Part shown: positions 1 through 5,667 of the stretch, in pieces
Position numbering within the stretch: position 1 is the stretch's first letter
Layout of the letters: every line of letters begins with the position of its first letter
Made by a program: the position numbers and the translations under genes
Assembly: GCA_049582005.1 (NCBI GenBank)
Contig: JBAUTB010000107.1
Span: 1 to 9,769, forward strand
Length of the DNA stretch: 9,769 nucleotides
Direction: 5' to 3'
Source of the DNA: Sivonenia sp049582005
GTDB lineage: Bacteria; Cyanobacteriota; Cyanobacteriia; Gloeobacterales; PMM-0068
The notes under the pieces: model-generated
Told to the model about the DNA's origin: nothing
The model's input: the letters and a program-made list of their open reading frames with translations, nothing else
Database searches by the model: none

Positions 1-299
1 TTGATATTGCCGCACCGATTGGCACGCCCGTACTTGCTGTCAAAAGCGGCATCGTGATTGCTGCCGGAATGAATGCAGTCGGACACGGCTATGGCAACAG
101 TATTGATATCCGTCATGAGGACGGGAGCATTAGCCGCTATGCCCATGCCGAGAAGATTTTGGTGCGTGTCGGCCAACCTGTCAAACAGGGAGAGCAAATT
201 ATGCTCATGGGATGTAGCGGACACTGTACAGGCCCCCATCTTCACTTTGAGATCCGTGTTGCGGGCAAGCCCGTAAACCCCAGGCCATACCTGTCCTAG
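1..299 (+). CDS. M23-family (LytM-type) metallopeptidase, C-terminal part
   Basis: This is the last 98 codons of a gene that begins before the window; the frame is open from the first base, so the internal GTG at 54 is not the true start. The piece is the core of a peptidase M23 domain, a zinc enzyme family that cuts peptidoglycan cross-bridges or acts as an amidase activator outside the cytoplasm. Visible signatures are the opening DIAAPIGTPV strand, whose Asp is the zinc ligand of the HxxxD motif (its His is outside the window), then GNSIDIRH, RYAH (His at visible residue 48), and GPHLHFEIR with the HxH pair (His79 and His81). The protein ends a few residues after the domain, as is usual when M23 is the C-terminal module. 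Whether LysM, coiled-coil or signal sequences precede it cannot be seen. The family call is secure; substrate and role are not. Confidence 0.9.
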   Translation, partial: DIAAPIGTPVLAVKSGIVIAAGMNAVGHGYGNSIDIRHEDGSISRYAHAEKILVRVGQPVKQGEQIMLMGCSGHCTGPHLHFEIRVAGKPVNPRPYLS

Positions 300-327
300 T
301 AGATGCGCGATAGATCCCGCCTCTACT
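298..327 (+). terminator. Possible intrinsic terminator after the M23 gene
   Basis: Arms AGTAGATGCG (298-307) and CGCCTCTACT (318-327) pair at 9 of 10 positions around a 10-base loop, starting within the stop codon. The following stretch (331-355) is T-rich but interrupted, so the U-tract is weak. It would separate the peptidase gene from the membrane protein gene that starts at 365. Confidence 0.4.
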
Positions 328-364
328 GGGGTGTTGTTGTAAAATTTCTTTTGATATTTGAGCT

Positions 365-742
365 ATGGCGGTCCCATCTGTAGAAAAACGTATCGATATA
401 GCCAGTACCCTTCTATTTTTCGTCGGCGCAGGGATGGCGAGCGGCCTCCTGATCCTGCGCCTGTGGCGTAGCTACAACGGGGAGAATTGTTGGCTTAGTG
501 CTTGGGAAAGTTTCTACCTGTCCAACTCTGGCCTCCTGATCTGGGCGGCGCTGATCATTCTGGGCTTGTGTGTCGCCAGTCGTTGGCTTTTGCAAGAATC
601 CGTGAACCAGGAGTGGATTCATCCTGATGACCAACGCCTCACCCTTTGCATGATGCAATTTTGGTCGGGCGTTAGCTGGGCTATGATTATCTGTTTTGCC
701 ATTACAGGACTTGCGCACTGGCTGCAGCTAGATCTTCTCTAA
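365..742 (+). CDS. Unrecognised three-helix membrane protein
   Basis: A 125-residue protein I do not recognise. Three hydrophobic segments are clear: about residues 12-31 (ending ILRLW), 52-75 (GLLIWAALIILGLCVASRW) and 97-119 (FWSGVSWAMIICFAITGLAHW). A loop of some 20 residues joins the first two, and a charged loop (QESVNQEWIHPDDQR) joins the last two. There is no cleavable signal peptide; the first hydrophobic stretch follows a short charged N-terminus (VEKRID) and probably stays as an anchor. The segments are Trp-rich near their ends, as in integral membrane proteins. No catalytic motif is visible. The start at 365 is the first Met in frame, with no good ribosome binding site. A possible terminator at 298-327 separates it from the gene before. 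Likely a small inner- or thylakoid-membrane protein; function unknown. Confidence 0.7.
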   Translation: MAVPSVEKRIDIASTLLFFVGAGMASGLLILRLWRSYNGENCWLSAWESFYLSNSGLLIWAALIILGLCVASRWLLQESVNQEWIHPDDQRLTLCMMQFWSGVSWAMIICFAITGLAHWLQLDLL

Positions 743-804
743 GAACTCGGCAATGTTTTCTAGCTCAAAGTGTCCTGTCCGCACGTCTTGAGACTGAAAC
801 TTCG

Positions 805-906
805 TCACTTCTTATTCATGGCCCGCGCCCCACTGAAAAGCAGGAATAATCCACTGCCCATGATGAACAGGGCAAAAGCGACAAGAACAGCATTCAAAAT
901 ATTCAT
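805..906 (-). CDS. 33-residue single-helix membrane protein, b6f-subunit-like (PetM/PetL type?)
   Basis: An ORF of 33 codons reading MNILNAVLVAFALF then IMGSGLFLLFSGARAMNKK. It has one transmembrane helix (about residues 4-25) and a basic C-terminal tail (R28, K32, K33), the shape of the tiny subunits of cytochrome b6f, photosystems and NDH-1 in cyanobacteria. From memory, its N-terminal half lines up without gaps with PetM (shared pattern L-N-A-x-L-x-x-F-x-L-x-x-x-G), but the end of PetM (GxLLLKxQG) is not conserved. The tail looks partly like PetL (LFxGLRxAK). I cannot decide between these or another small subunit, so no symbol is given. A fair sigma70-type promoter sits upstream at 948-975, with a predicted leader of about 35 bases. 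The ribosome binding site is weak. The opposite strand is also open here, but its translation is unremarkable. Confidence 0.55.
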   Translation of the reverse strand: MNILNAVLVAFALFIMGSGLFLLFSGARAMNKK

Positions 907-947
907 GGTTAATAGCCTAGGATACTCCATCTATTTCTGGATGGTGA

Positions 948-975
948 ATTCTATGGCGGCTATAGACCAGTTCAA
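948..975 (-). promoter_or_regulatory. Candidate sigma70-type promoter for the 33-residue protein gene
   Basis: On the minus strand, TTGAAC (975-970, 4 of 6 to the -35 consensus) and TAGAAT (953-948, 5 of 6 to the -10 consensus) are 16 bases apart. Transcription would begin near 941, about 35 bases before the ATG at 906. It lies inside the start of the small plus-strand ORF at 953-1078, so the two would be transcribed against each other. Confidence 0.45.
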
Positions 976-1078
976 TAAACACGGAAAAATAACCTGTGAA
1001 GAAGCCCATAGGTACGAGGCGCAGCAGTGGTTGCAGAAGTTGGATACACTCAGGGTAGCTTCTGATTCACTACTATGA
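953..1078 (+). CDS. Candidate 41-residue protein, stop overlaps the hisH start
   Basis: A short ORF reading MAAIDQFNKHGKITCEEAHR and on to the C-terminus VASDSLL. It looks like a soluble, helical, charged peptide and not like random translation, and its TGA overlaps the hisH ATG in an ATGA junction typical of translational coupling. GGTGA at 944-948 is a usable ribosome binding site for the ATG at 953; in-frame ATGs at 905 and 941 would give longer versions. Against it: a good minus-strand promoter overlaps its first codons, and I recognise no family. hisH itself has no nearby Shine-Dalgarno sequence, so coupling would make sense. Confidence 0.35.
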   Translation: MAAIDQFNKHGKITCEEAHRYEAQQWLQKLDTLRVASDSLL

Positions 1079-1743
1079 CCCGCATTGCTCTGATTGACTA
1101 TGGTTCTGGCAACCTCCACTCTGCTCGAAAAGGATTGTTGCAAGCAGGAAGTGGGTTCCCTGGGAACCCACTAGAAGTATTGGTGACGCGGGATGCTCAA
1201 GAAATCGATCAAGCCGATGGCTTAGTTCTGCCTGGGGTAGGCGCTTTTGACCCTTCGATCAAGAAGTTTCGGGAGTATGGCTTAGAAGCCCCGGTCCATC
1301 GCGCTATAGACAAGGGGAAGCCTTTTCTCGGTATTTGTGTGGGACTACAGATGCTTTTTGAAGGTTCTGACGAAGGCGTAGAACCGGGACTGGGCATACT
1401 GGCAGGGCGCGTAAACCGTTTTATGCCGGAGCCAGGACTGACCATTCCTCATATGGGCTGGAATCAATTAGACCTAAAACCGAAAGATTGTCCTATTTGG
1501 CGCGAGGTTCCTGGCAAACCTTGGGTGTATTTTGTCCATTCCTACTTTGCCGTCCCTCGTGATCTAGAGGTGATCGCAGCCACCAGCACCCATGGAAGCC
1601 AAACCTTCACGGCAGCGGTGTGGAAAGACAACGTAATGGCAACGCAGTTCCACCCAGAAAAGTCCTCCAGTCTTGGCTTGTCGCTCCTGGGAAATTTTCT
1701 TGCTTTTGTTACAAACTCCACAGGAGCAGAGCAAAAAATTTAG
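1075..1743 (+). CDS. hisH: Imidazole glycerol phosphate synthase, glutaminase subunit
   Basis: HisH releases ammonia from glutamine and passes it to HisF, which forms imidazole glycerol phosphate and AICAR in histidine synthesis in the cytoplasm. The 222-residue protein is a class I (triad) glutamine amidotransferase. It opens with IALIDYGSGNL, has the PGVGAF oxyanion-strand segment (53-58), the nucleophile Cys88 in GICVGLQ, then PHMGWN (125-130) and VHSYF, and the catalytic His193 and Glu195 in QFHPEKS. No hisF is adjacent; scattered his genes are normal in cyanobacteria. It is about 20 residues longer than the Thermotoga and E. coli proteins. Part of that is an extra stretch around residues 26-33 (SGFPGNPL) encoded by a perfect DNA palindrome, between the first helix and the strand leading to VTRD. 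All catalytic residues are intact, so it should be active. Confidence 0.95.
   Translation: MTRIALIDYGSGNLHSARKGLLQAGSGFPGNPLEVLVTRDAQEIDQADGLVLPGVGAFDPSIKKFREYGLEAPVHRAIDKGKPFLGICVGLQMLFEGSDEGVEPGLGILAGRVNRFMPEPGLTIPHMGWNQLDLKPKDCPIWREVPGKPWVYFVHSYFAVPRDLEVIAATSTHGSQTFTAAVWKDNVMATQFHPEKSSSLGLSLLGNFLAFVTNSTGAEQKI
1150..1172. repeat. 23-base perfect palindrome inside hisH
   Basis: Arms AGTGGGTTCCC (1150-1160) and GGGAACCCACT (1162-1172) are exact reverse complements around a single T. It starts on a codon boundary and encodes HisH residues 26-33 in frame, in a surface-loop position where most family members are shorter. Its perfection and its place suggest a small inserted palindromic element, but I find no second copy in the window. 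Confidence 0.7.
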
Positions 1744-1747
1744 AAGG

Positions 1748-1769
1748 TTTAACGAGATTTTAACGAGAT
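1748..1769. repeat. Perfect 11-base tandem repeat between hisH and the gamma-CA gene
   Basis: TTTAACGAGAT occurs twice in a row (1748-1758, 1759-1769). The second copy contains the stop codon of the minus-strand gene; the first fills the 16-base gap to hisH. No convincing terminator hairpin is seen between these convergent genes. Confidence 0.6.
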
Positions 1770-2269
1770 AGGCCCTTATTTTTATAGGCTCTAGCCAGCT
1801 CTTCATACTGTCGGGCGTGGTGAATCAAGCCTTCTGCTTCTTCCGGAGCAATCACACGCATAGGTTTGCCAGGAACTCCTGCCACAAGGGTATAGGGAGC
1901 TACATCCTTAGTGACCACGGCCCCTGCTCCCACGATAGACCCTTTGCCAACGGTCACGCCATTGAGCAAAATGGCACCCATCCCAATCATTGCCCCATCT
2001 TCTACGGTTGCAGAATGGATGATGGCCCGATGTCCCACCGTCACATAGTTGCCCAAAACGGTCGGGATTCCAGGGTCTCCATGAACTATGGCTCCATCCT
2101 GAACATTTGTAGAACGCCCAACCACAATGCGCTCCACATCTCCTCGGAGCACAGCTCCATACCAAATACTTACCCCCTTCTCAAGACTGACTGCACCAAT
2201 CACCTGGGCATCTGGAGCAATAAAAGTCGCGAGGCTAAGATCAGGAGGCTCGAGAAACCATGGGTTCAT
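1760..2269 (-). CDS. Gamma carbonic anhydrase family protein (left-handed beta helix)
   Basis: A 169-residue hexapeptide-repeat protein of the YrdA/PaaY/gamma-CA type. These form trimers of left-handed beta helices with zinc, or another metal, bound between subunits; some hydrate CO2, others have no shown activity. The three metal histidines are present: His63 (IVHGD), His80 and His85 (GHRAIIH). So are the conserved Arg42 and Asp44 (LRGD) and Gln57 (NVQDGAIVH). Hexapeptide turns run from about residue 18 to 135 (GAVSLEKGVSIWYGAVLRGD to APYTLVAGVPGKPMR), followed by a C-terminal helix. It lacks the RbcS-like repeats of carboxysomal CcmM, so it is the stand-alone form. The start fits the family's usual N-terminus. 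It converges with hisH 16 bases away. Carbonic anhydrase activity is possible from the ligands but not proven. Confidence 0.9.
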   Translation of the reverse strand: MNPWFLEPPDLSLATFIAPDAQVIGAVSLEKGVSIWYGAVLRGDVERIVVGRSTNVQDGAIVHGDPGIPTVLGNYVTVGHRAIIHSATVEDGAMIGMGAILLNGVTVGKGSIVGAGAVVTKDVAPYTLVAGVPGKPMRVIAPEEAEGLIHHARQYEELARAYKNKGLSR

Positions 2270-2386
2270 ACAATATCGAGAGCACTGTGCGTCAATAGCC
2301 TACAATTCAAGCCCTGCCAGGATTGCATATCCACTACAAAACGCAACAACATTAAGGACTCAGTATTTTCAGACGCTCCTAGAAGA

Positions 2387-2409
2387 AATAAGCTATATTC
2401 TCAATAAGC
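2387..2409 (+). promoter_or_regulatory. Possible control region just upstream of fur
   Basis: Two copies of AATAAGC (2387-2393 and 2403-2409), 16 bases apart, flank a -10-like TATATT (2394-2399), about 30 bases before the fur ATG. No convincing -35 and no clear 19-base Fur box is visible. Cyanobacterial furA genes are known to be autoregulated, so an operator here would be expected, but this is a weak match. Confidence 0.25.
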
Positions 2410-2428
2410 CGCTCTTCTTGATAATCCT

Positions 2429-2887
2429 ATGGTCACGCAATATACTCCCGATACGCTCAAGGCAGAACTCAACTCCAAAGGATGGCGGCTGACCCCTCAA
2501 CGGGAAACCATTCTCAAAATTTTTCAGGAATTGCCCGAAGGCAATCATCTCAGTGCTGAAGACTTGCACGACAAACTGCTAGAAGTAGATACTGGCATCA
2601 GCCTTTCCACAGTGTATCGCACGGTCAAACTGCTTTCCCGCCTAGGCATCCTCCGAGAATTAGAACTGGCGGAAGGACACAAGCATTATGAATTGAACCA
2701 ATCCTATCCCCATCATCACCATCACCTCGTATGCGTACGCTGCAATCAGACCATTGAGTTTAAGAGCAACTCCATTCTGCAAGTCGGATCCAAACAGGCT
2801 CAAAAACATGGGTTTAAACTGCTGGATTGCCAACTCACCATTCATGCCGTTTGTCCAGAATGCCAAAGAGCGCTGATTCCTGGCTAA
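2429..2887 (+). CDS. fur: Ferric uptake regulator Fur (FurA type)
   Basis: A 152-residue Fur-family repressor that binds DNA when loaded with Fe(II) and controls iron uptake and oxidative-stress genes. The N-terminal winged helix runs to about residue 85 and includes GWRLTPQRETIL and the recognition helix SLSTVYRTVKLL (58-69). The metal hinge has the run of five histidines (95-99) in YPHHHHHLVCVRC. Structural zinc would be held by Cys102/Cys105 and Cys142/Cys145. A fifth cysteine, Cys134 in LLDCQLTIHA, matches the extra cysteine of Anabaena FurA. The whole sequence closely resembles cyanobacterial FurA as I recall it, including LRELELAEGHKHYELNQ, which favours Fur over Zur or PerR paralogues. 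The gene stands alone and converges with the ligase gene 6 bases downstream, with no obvious terminator between. The ATG at 2429 is the first in frame and fits the family length. Confidence 0.9.
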   Translation: MVTQYTPDTLKAELNSKGWRLTPQRETILKIFQELPEGNHLSAEDLHDKLLEVDTGISLSTVYRTVKLLSRLGILRELELAEGHKHYELNQSYPHHHHHLVCVRCNQTIEFKSNSILQVGSKQAQKHGFKLLDCQLTIHAVCPECQRALIPG

Positions 2888-2893
2888 ATCTAT

Positions 2894-4465
2894 TCATTTC
2901 CAGGTAATGGGCAAGGCCGGAGACAAAGACCAAACTCTAGGTCCCCTATGGACTTCGGTTTCTTGGTCTAATACCTGTACCACTCGGTTATAGATGGCTT
3001 GAGCTTCTTCTAAGGAATTACCAATACTGGTCAGCCCGACTTTCCCGTACTCCGATAGAGAACCAATGAGGTGAAAGACCGTACCGGTCTGTGTACTGCT
3101 ATCAAAATGAAGCCGATGGTAGGCAATGATATCCATCAAATCGCTGGGCAATAAGCCTCGGTATTGGTCTTTTTGCAAATTGTCAGACGCTATATAGTAT
3201 TTGGCATGACCTTGCTGACTATAAAAAAGTCCATTCGTGAAATTGTAATGACCATGCGTCAGGAACTTGAGGGTCATAAAAGGATGGGTCGTCCCTCCCT
3301 TGCGCAAATTGATTTCAATAGCCTGAAGGTCCCAGGAACCATTCGATTGCTGCACTGCAATAAAATCAACACCAAACCTTTCTAGTACTCCTTTTTCCGC
3401 TAAATTTTCCCCAATACGCAACCCCAATTCCTGCAAATCTAAGCGATAGGGTGCGTCCGCTGGGAAGGAGCAACCCAGAAAAATTTGGCCATCAGGTCCG
3501 CCTAGGATCTGATCATGAGTAGATAGAATTTCCACTTCACCGGTAGGCGCAATCCGTCCTTGGACACTGGGGGAGCGCTTCTGTTCACCTTCTATAAAAG
3601 CTTCAACAATCGCCCCTAGTTCTGGAATACGACTGCTGAAACTCATCCAGGTCTCGCCCGTGGACTGGAACCGTAACGAGGAAAAGTGCTCACCCAGAGC
3701 GTCAACTCTCTGCGCATGAGACTCAGTCAATTTCTTGTGAATCGGTTCCAGGTCGAGCAGTGCATTGCCTTCCCCAGAAAATCCGACATCAAGCTTGACC
3801 ACCATCCTCTGCAAATCGGGCTGCCGTTCCCATAGCTCCGCTGCCGCTTCCGCCAAGTCTTCTGTCGTCCACACCAACGGACTACCATCGGGATGAGGCA
3901 CCCCACATTCCGCAAAAACACGTCGGCTCCCACTTTTTGTCCCTAGATAGAGGAGTTCAGGGGCAGCGGCGAGGAGGGGGATCCCCAACTGTACGGACAA
4001 CTCTTGTTCGAGGGGTGTGGAATTGTAGCAGATGATGTAAGACCGTTCTGGACGAAGAGCCTGACGAATGCGCTCTATCAAGCGCGGACGTTCTAGAATT
4101 TTTTGGGTAAGCGGTTTCTGAGAAGAGTCATAGGTAGCAAGCAAGAGCAAACGGTCATGGGCGTGAGAGAAAGGAATACCCGGCAATAGTTGCAGATAAT
4201 AATCCACCACAATTGGATGTAAAGGCTGAGAAGTAACATAGACCAGGCGGGTCCGGGGATTCCAAAGCCGAATCAGAGAGAACAACAGCCGTTCTTCATA
4301 GTGATGATTTCCAGGAATCTTTAAAAGTTCACGCTGGTCGATGCTATGGGAAGGGAGAACCAGAATGTCATAGTCCCCCAGGTCAAATTCTTCTATCTCC
4401 CGCCAACGTTGGCGCAGTTGCGCCTGGAGCGCTCGGAAGCTATCGGGTATGTCGGTATGCAGCAT
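2894..4465 (-). CDS. PGM1-type ATP-grasp peptide ligase / carboxylate-amine ligase
   Basis: A 523-residue protein resembling Pgm1, the pheganomycin peptide ligase of Streptomyces, which joins the carboxylate of one substrate to the amine of a peptide using ATP. Residues 1-170 form the pre-ATP-grasp region (DYDILVLPSHSID, YIICYNSTPLEQELS). The ATP-grasp core runs from about 175 to 415: KSGSRRVFAECGVPHPDGS, the ATP-binding strand VVKLD (Lys224), the glycine-rich loop GFSGEGN (228-234), the EAFIEGE strand (288-294), Asp368 and the metal-binding IEINLRKGGTTHPF (Glu384, Asn386). The end (about 438-495, GLLPSDLMDI to SLEEAQAIY, including TGTVFHLIGSLSEYGKVG) matches the PGM1 C-terminal domain. No signal peptide, so cytoplasmic. 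There are no precursor-peptide, transporter or other biosynthetic genes beside it; it diverges from mnmH. Substrate unknown. ATP-grasp is certain, the PGM1 subtype likely. Confidence 0.8.
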   Translation of the reverse strand: MLHTDIPDSFRALQAQLRQRWREIEEFDLGDYDILVLPSHSIDQRELLKIPGNHHYEERLLFSLIRLWNPRTRLVYVTSQPLHPIVVDYYLQLLPGIPFSHAHDRLLLLATYDSSQKPLTQKILERPRLIERIRQALRPERSYIICYNSTPLEQELSVQLGIPLLAAAPELLYLGTKSGSRRVFAECGVPHPDGSPLVWTTEDLAEAAAELWERQPDLQRMVVKLDVGFSGEGNALLDLEPIHKKLTESHAQRVDALGEHFSSLRFQSTGETWMSFSSRIPELGAIVEAFIEGEQKRSPSVQGRIAPTGEVEILSTHDQILGGPDGQIFLGCSFPADAPYRLDLQELGLRIGENLAEKGVLERFGVDFIAVQQSNGSWDLQAIEINLRKGGTTHPFMTLKFLTHGHYNFTNGLFYSQQGHAKYYIASDNLQKDQYRGLLPSDLMDIIAYHRLHFDSSTQTGTVFHLIGSLSEYGKVGLTSIGNSLEEAQAIYNRVVQVLDQETEVHRGPRVWSLSPALPITWK

Positions 4466-4563
4466 GTTCTAGGGCCCACCTCGAGCCTCTTGCTTGCATA
4501 TTAGCTTTCTTTCCTCCCTGGCGGTATGAGCTGTCACCTAGAGTTACAGTTAGACTTTAGACT
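4466..4563. promoter_or_regulatory. Divergent intergenic region, ligase gene / mnmH
   Basis: These 98 bases must hold promoters for both divergent genes. I see -10-like TAATAT on the minus strand (4503-4498) and TATGAG on the plus strand (4525-4530), neither with a good -35. A perfect 7-base tandem repeat, TTAGACT twice (4550-4563), sits directly against the mnmH ATG where a ribosome binding site would be expected, so mnmH has no normal Shine-Dalgarno sequence. Confidence 0.3.
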
Positions 4564-5667
4564 ATGAGTCTTTCACCACTTTTCACAGAGCAGTTTTGGG
4601 GACGGGGCGTTCCTTTTCCCTACGATGAAATTATTGATGTGCGCTCTCCTTCAGAATTTGGGGAAGACCATATTCCAGATGCTATTAATCTACCCGTCTT
4701 AGAGGATGCAGAACGGGCCGAAGTCGGGACCCTCTACAAACAAGTGAGTCCATTCTCCGCCCGCAAAGTGGGAGCCGCTATGGTTTCCCGGAATATCAGC
4801 CGCCATTTAGAGAGTCACTTTGCAGACAAAGACAAAGATTATCAGCCTTTGATTTATTGCTGGAGGGGGGGACAACGTTCGGGCAGCATGGCGAAGGTCT
4901 TGGTGCAGATTGGCTGGCGCGTTACCCTGTTGCAGGGAGGTTACAAGACCTATCGGGCCCATGTCCGCCAGCAATTACAAGACCTTCCCGAGCAGTTCAC
5001 CTTTCGGATATTGGCGGGTTCGACAGGAACCGGAAAAACTCATGTCCTGAAACGTTTGGCCCAAAGAGGAGTCCAAGTCCTAGATTTAGAAGGTCTGGCC
5101 CAACACCGGGGTTCTCTACTGGGAGCCCTCTGGGAAATTTCGCAACCGACCCAGAAATACTTTGAATCACTCTTACTCGAACAATTCCAACAATTTGATC
5201 CTACGCAACCGATATGGGTAGAAGCAGAGAGTAACAAGATTGGACAAGTCTATATTCCACAAACCCTTTGGCAAAAGATGCAACAGGCAGAGGGCATCGA
5301 GATCCAGATGCCCTTAGCAAAACGTATTGAGCACCTTTTAGAGGAATATCCCCATCTCGTCACCCATCCTGAAGTCCTGAAGCAGAAGCTTGAACAGTTA
5401 AAGTCCCGCCATGGAAAGCAGCAGTTAGAAGTGTGGAACCATCTAATCGATACACAGCAATGGGAAATGTTTATTGGCATGCTCCTGGAACAGCACTATG
5501 ACCCTAGCTATATGCACTCCTTCTACCGTTGTTATCCCAACGTTCAGAAAACAGCTTTGCTGTTAGATACCTCTGGGGAGCAGATAGATAGGTTTATCCA
5601 TAATGTTTTGGTCCCGGCCCAGAGCCCTCTAGGAAATTCTATCTATGCCTCATCTCGCCCGCATTGA
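4564..5667 (+). CDS. mnmH: tRNA 2-selenouridine(34) synthase (SelU/YbbB)
   Basis: MnmH converts 2-thiouridine at the wobble base (U34) of tRNAs for Lys, Glu and Gln to 2-selenouridine. It works via a geranylated intermediate and uses selenophosphate made by SelD; without selenium it can leave geranyl-thiouridine. The 367 residues match the E. coli enzyme in length. Residues 15-135 are a rhodanese domain: IIDVRSPSEFGEDHIPDAINLPV, then the essential Cys99 in YCWRGGQRS and LLQGGYKTYR. Residues 145-340 are a P-loop domain with Walker A GSTGTGKT (152-159), then VLDLEGLAQHRGS and WVEAESNKIG. Everything expected is present and uninterrupted. Its 3' end overlaps the MOSC gene by 23 bases, indicating one transcript. 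selD is not in the window; the enzyme predicts selenium use elsewhere in this genome. Confidence 0.95.
   Translation: MSLSPLFTEQFWGRGVPFPYDEIIDVRSPSEFGEDHIPDAINLPVLEDAERAEVGTLYKQVSPFSARKVGAAMVSRNISRHLESHFADKDKDYQPLIYCWRGGQRSGSMAKVLVQIGWRVTLLQGGYKTYRAHVRQQLQDLPEQFTFRILAGSTGTGKTHVLKRLAQRGVQVLDLEGLAQHRGSLLGALWEISQPTQKYFESLLLEQFQQFDPTQPIWVEAESNKIGQVYIPQTLWQKMQQAEGIEIQMPLAKRIEHLLEEYPHLVTHPEVLKQKLEQLKSRHGKQQLEVWNHLIDTQQWEMFIGMLLEQHYDPSYMHSFYRCYPNVQKTALLLDTSGEQIDRFIHNVLVPAQSPLGNSIYASSRPH

Noticed and set aside
54..299. 81-codon protein starting at GTG 54
   Set aside because: The frame continues to the left edge with conserved M23 sequence (DIAAPIGTPV), so the gene begins outside the window.
762..795. 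CTCAA/TTGAG inverted repeat downstream of the small membrane gene
   Set aside because: The stem is short, with a large loop, and there is no U-tract on the minus strand. It is not convincing as a terminator.
770..1078. 102-codon version of the ORF before hisH
   Set aside because: Its first half is antisense to the 33-residue membrane protein and reads as basic, unpatterned sequence. Only the last 41 codons look protein-like and have a ribosome binding site, so only that part is kept as a candidate.
1817..2407. 196-codon open frame on the plus strand
   Set aside because: It lies almost wholly opposite the gamma carbonic anhydrase gene. Its translation (many His, Ser, Asn and Arg, no fold-like pattern) looks like antisense of hexapeptide-repeat codons.
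2705..2730. Run of CAT/CAC codons giving five histidines in Fur
   Set aside because: It could look like a simple repeat, but this His-rich stretch is the normal metal hinge of Fur proteins.
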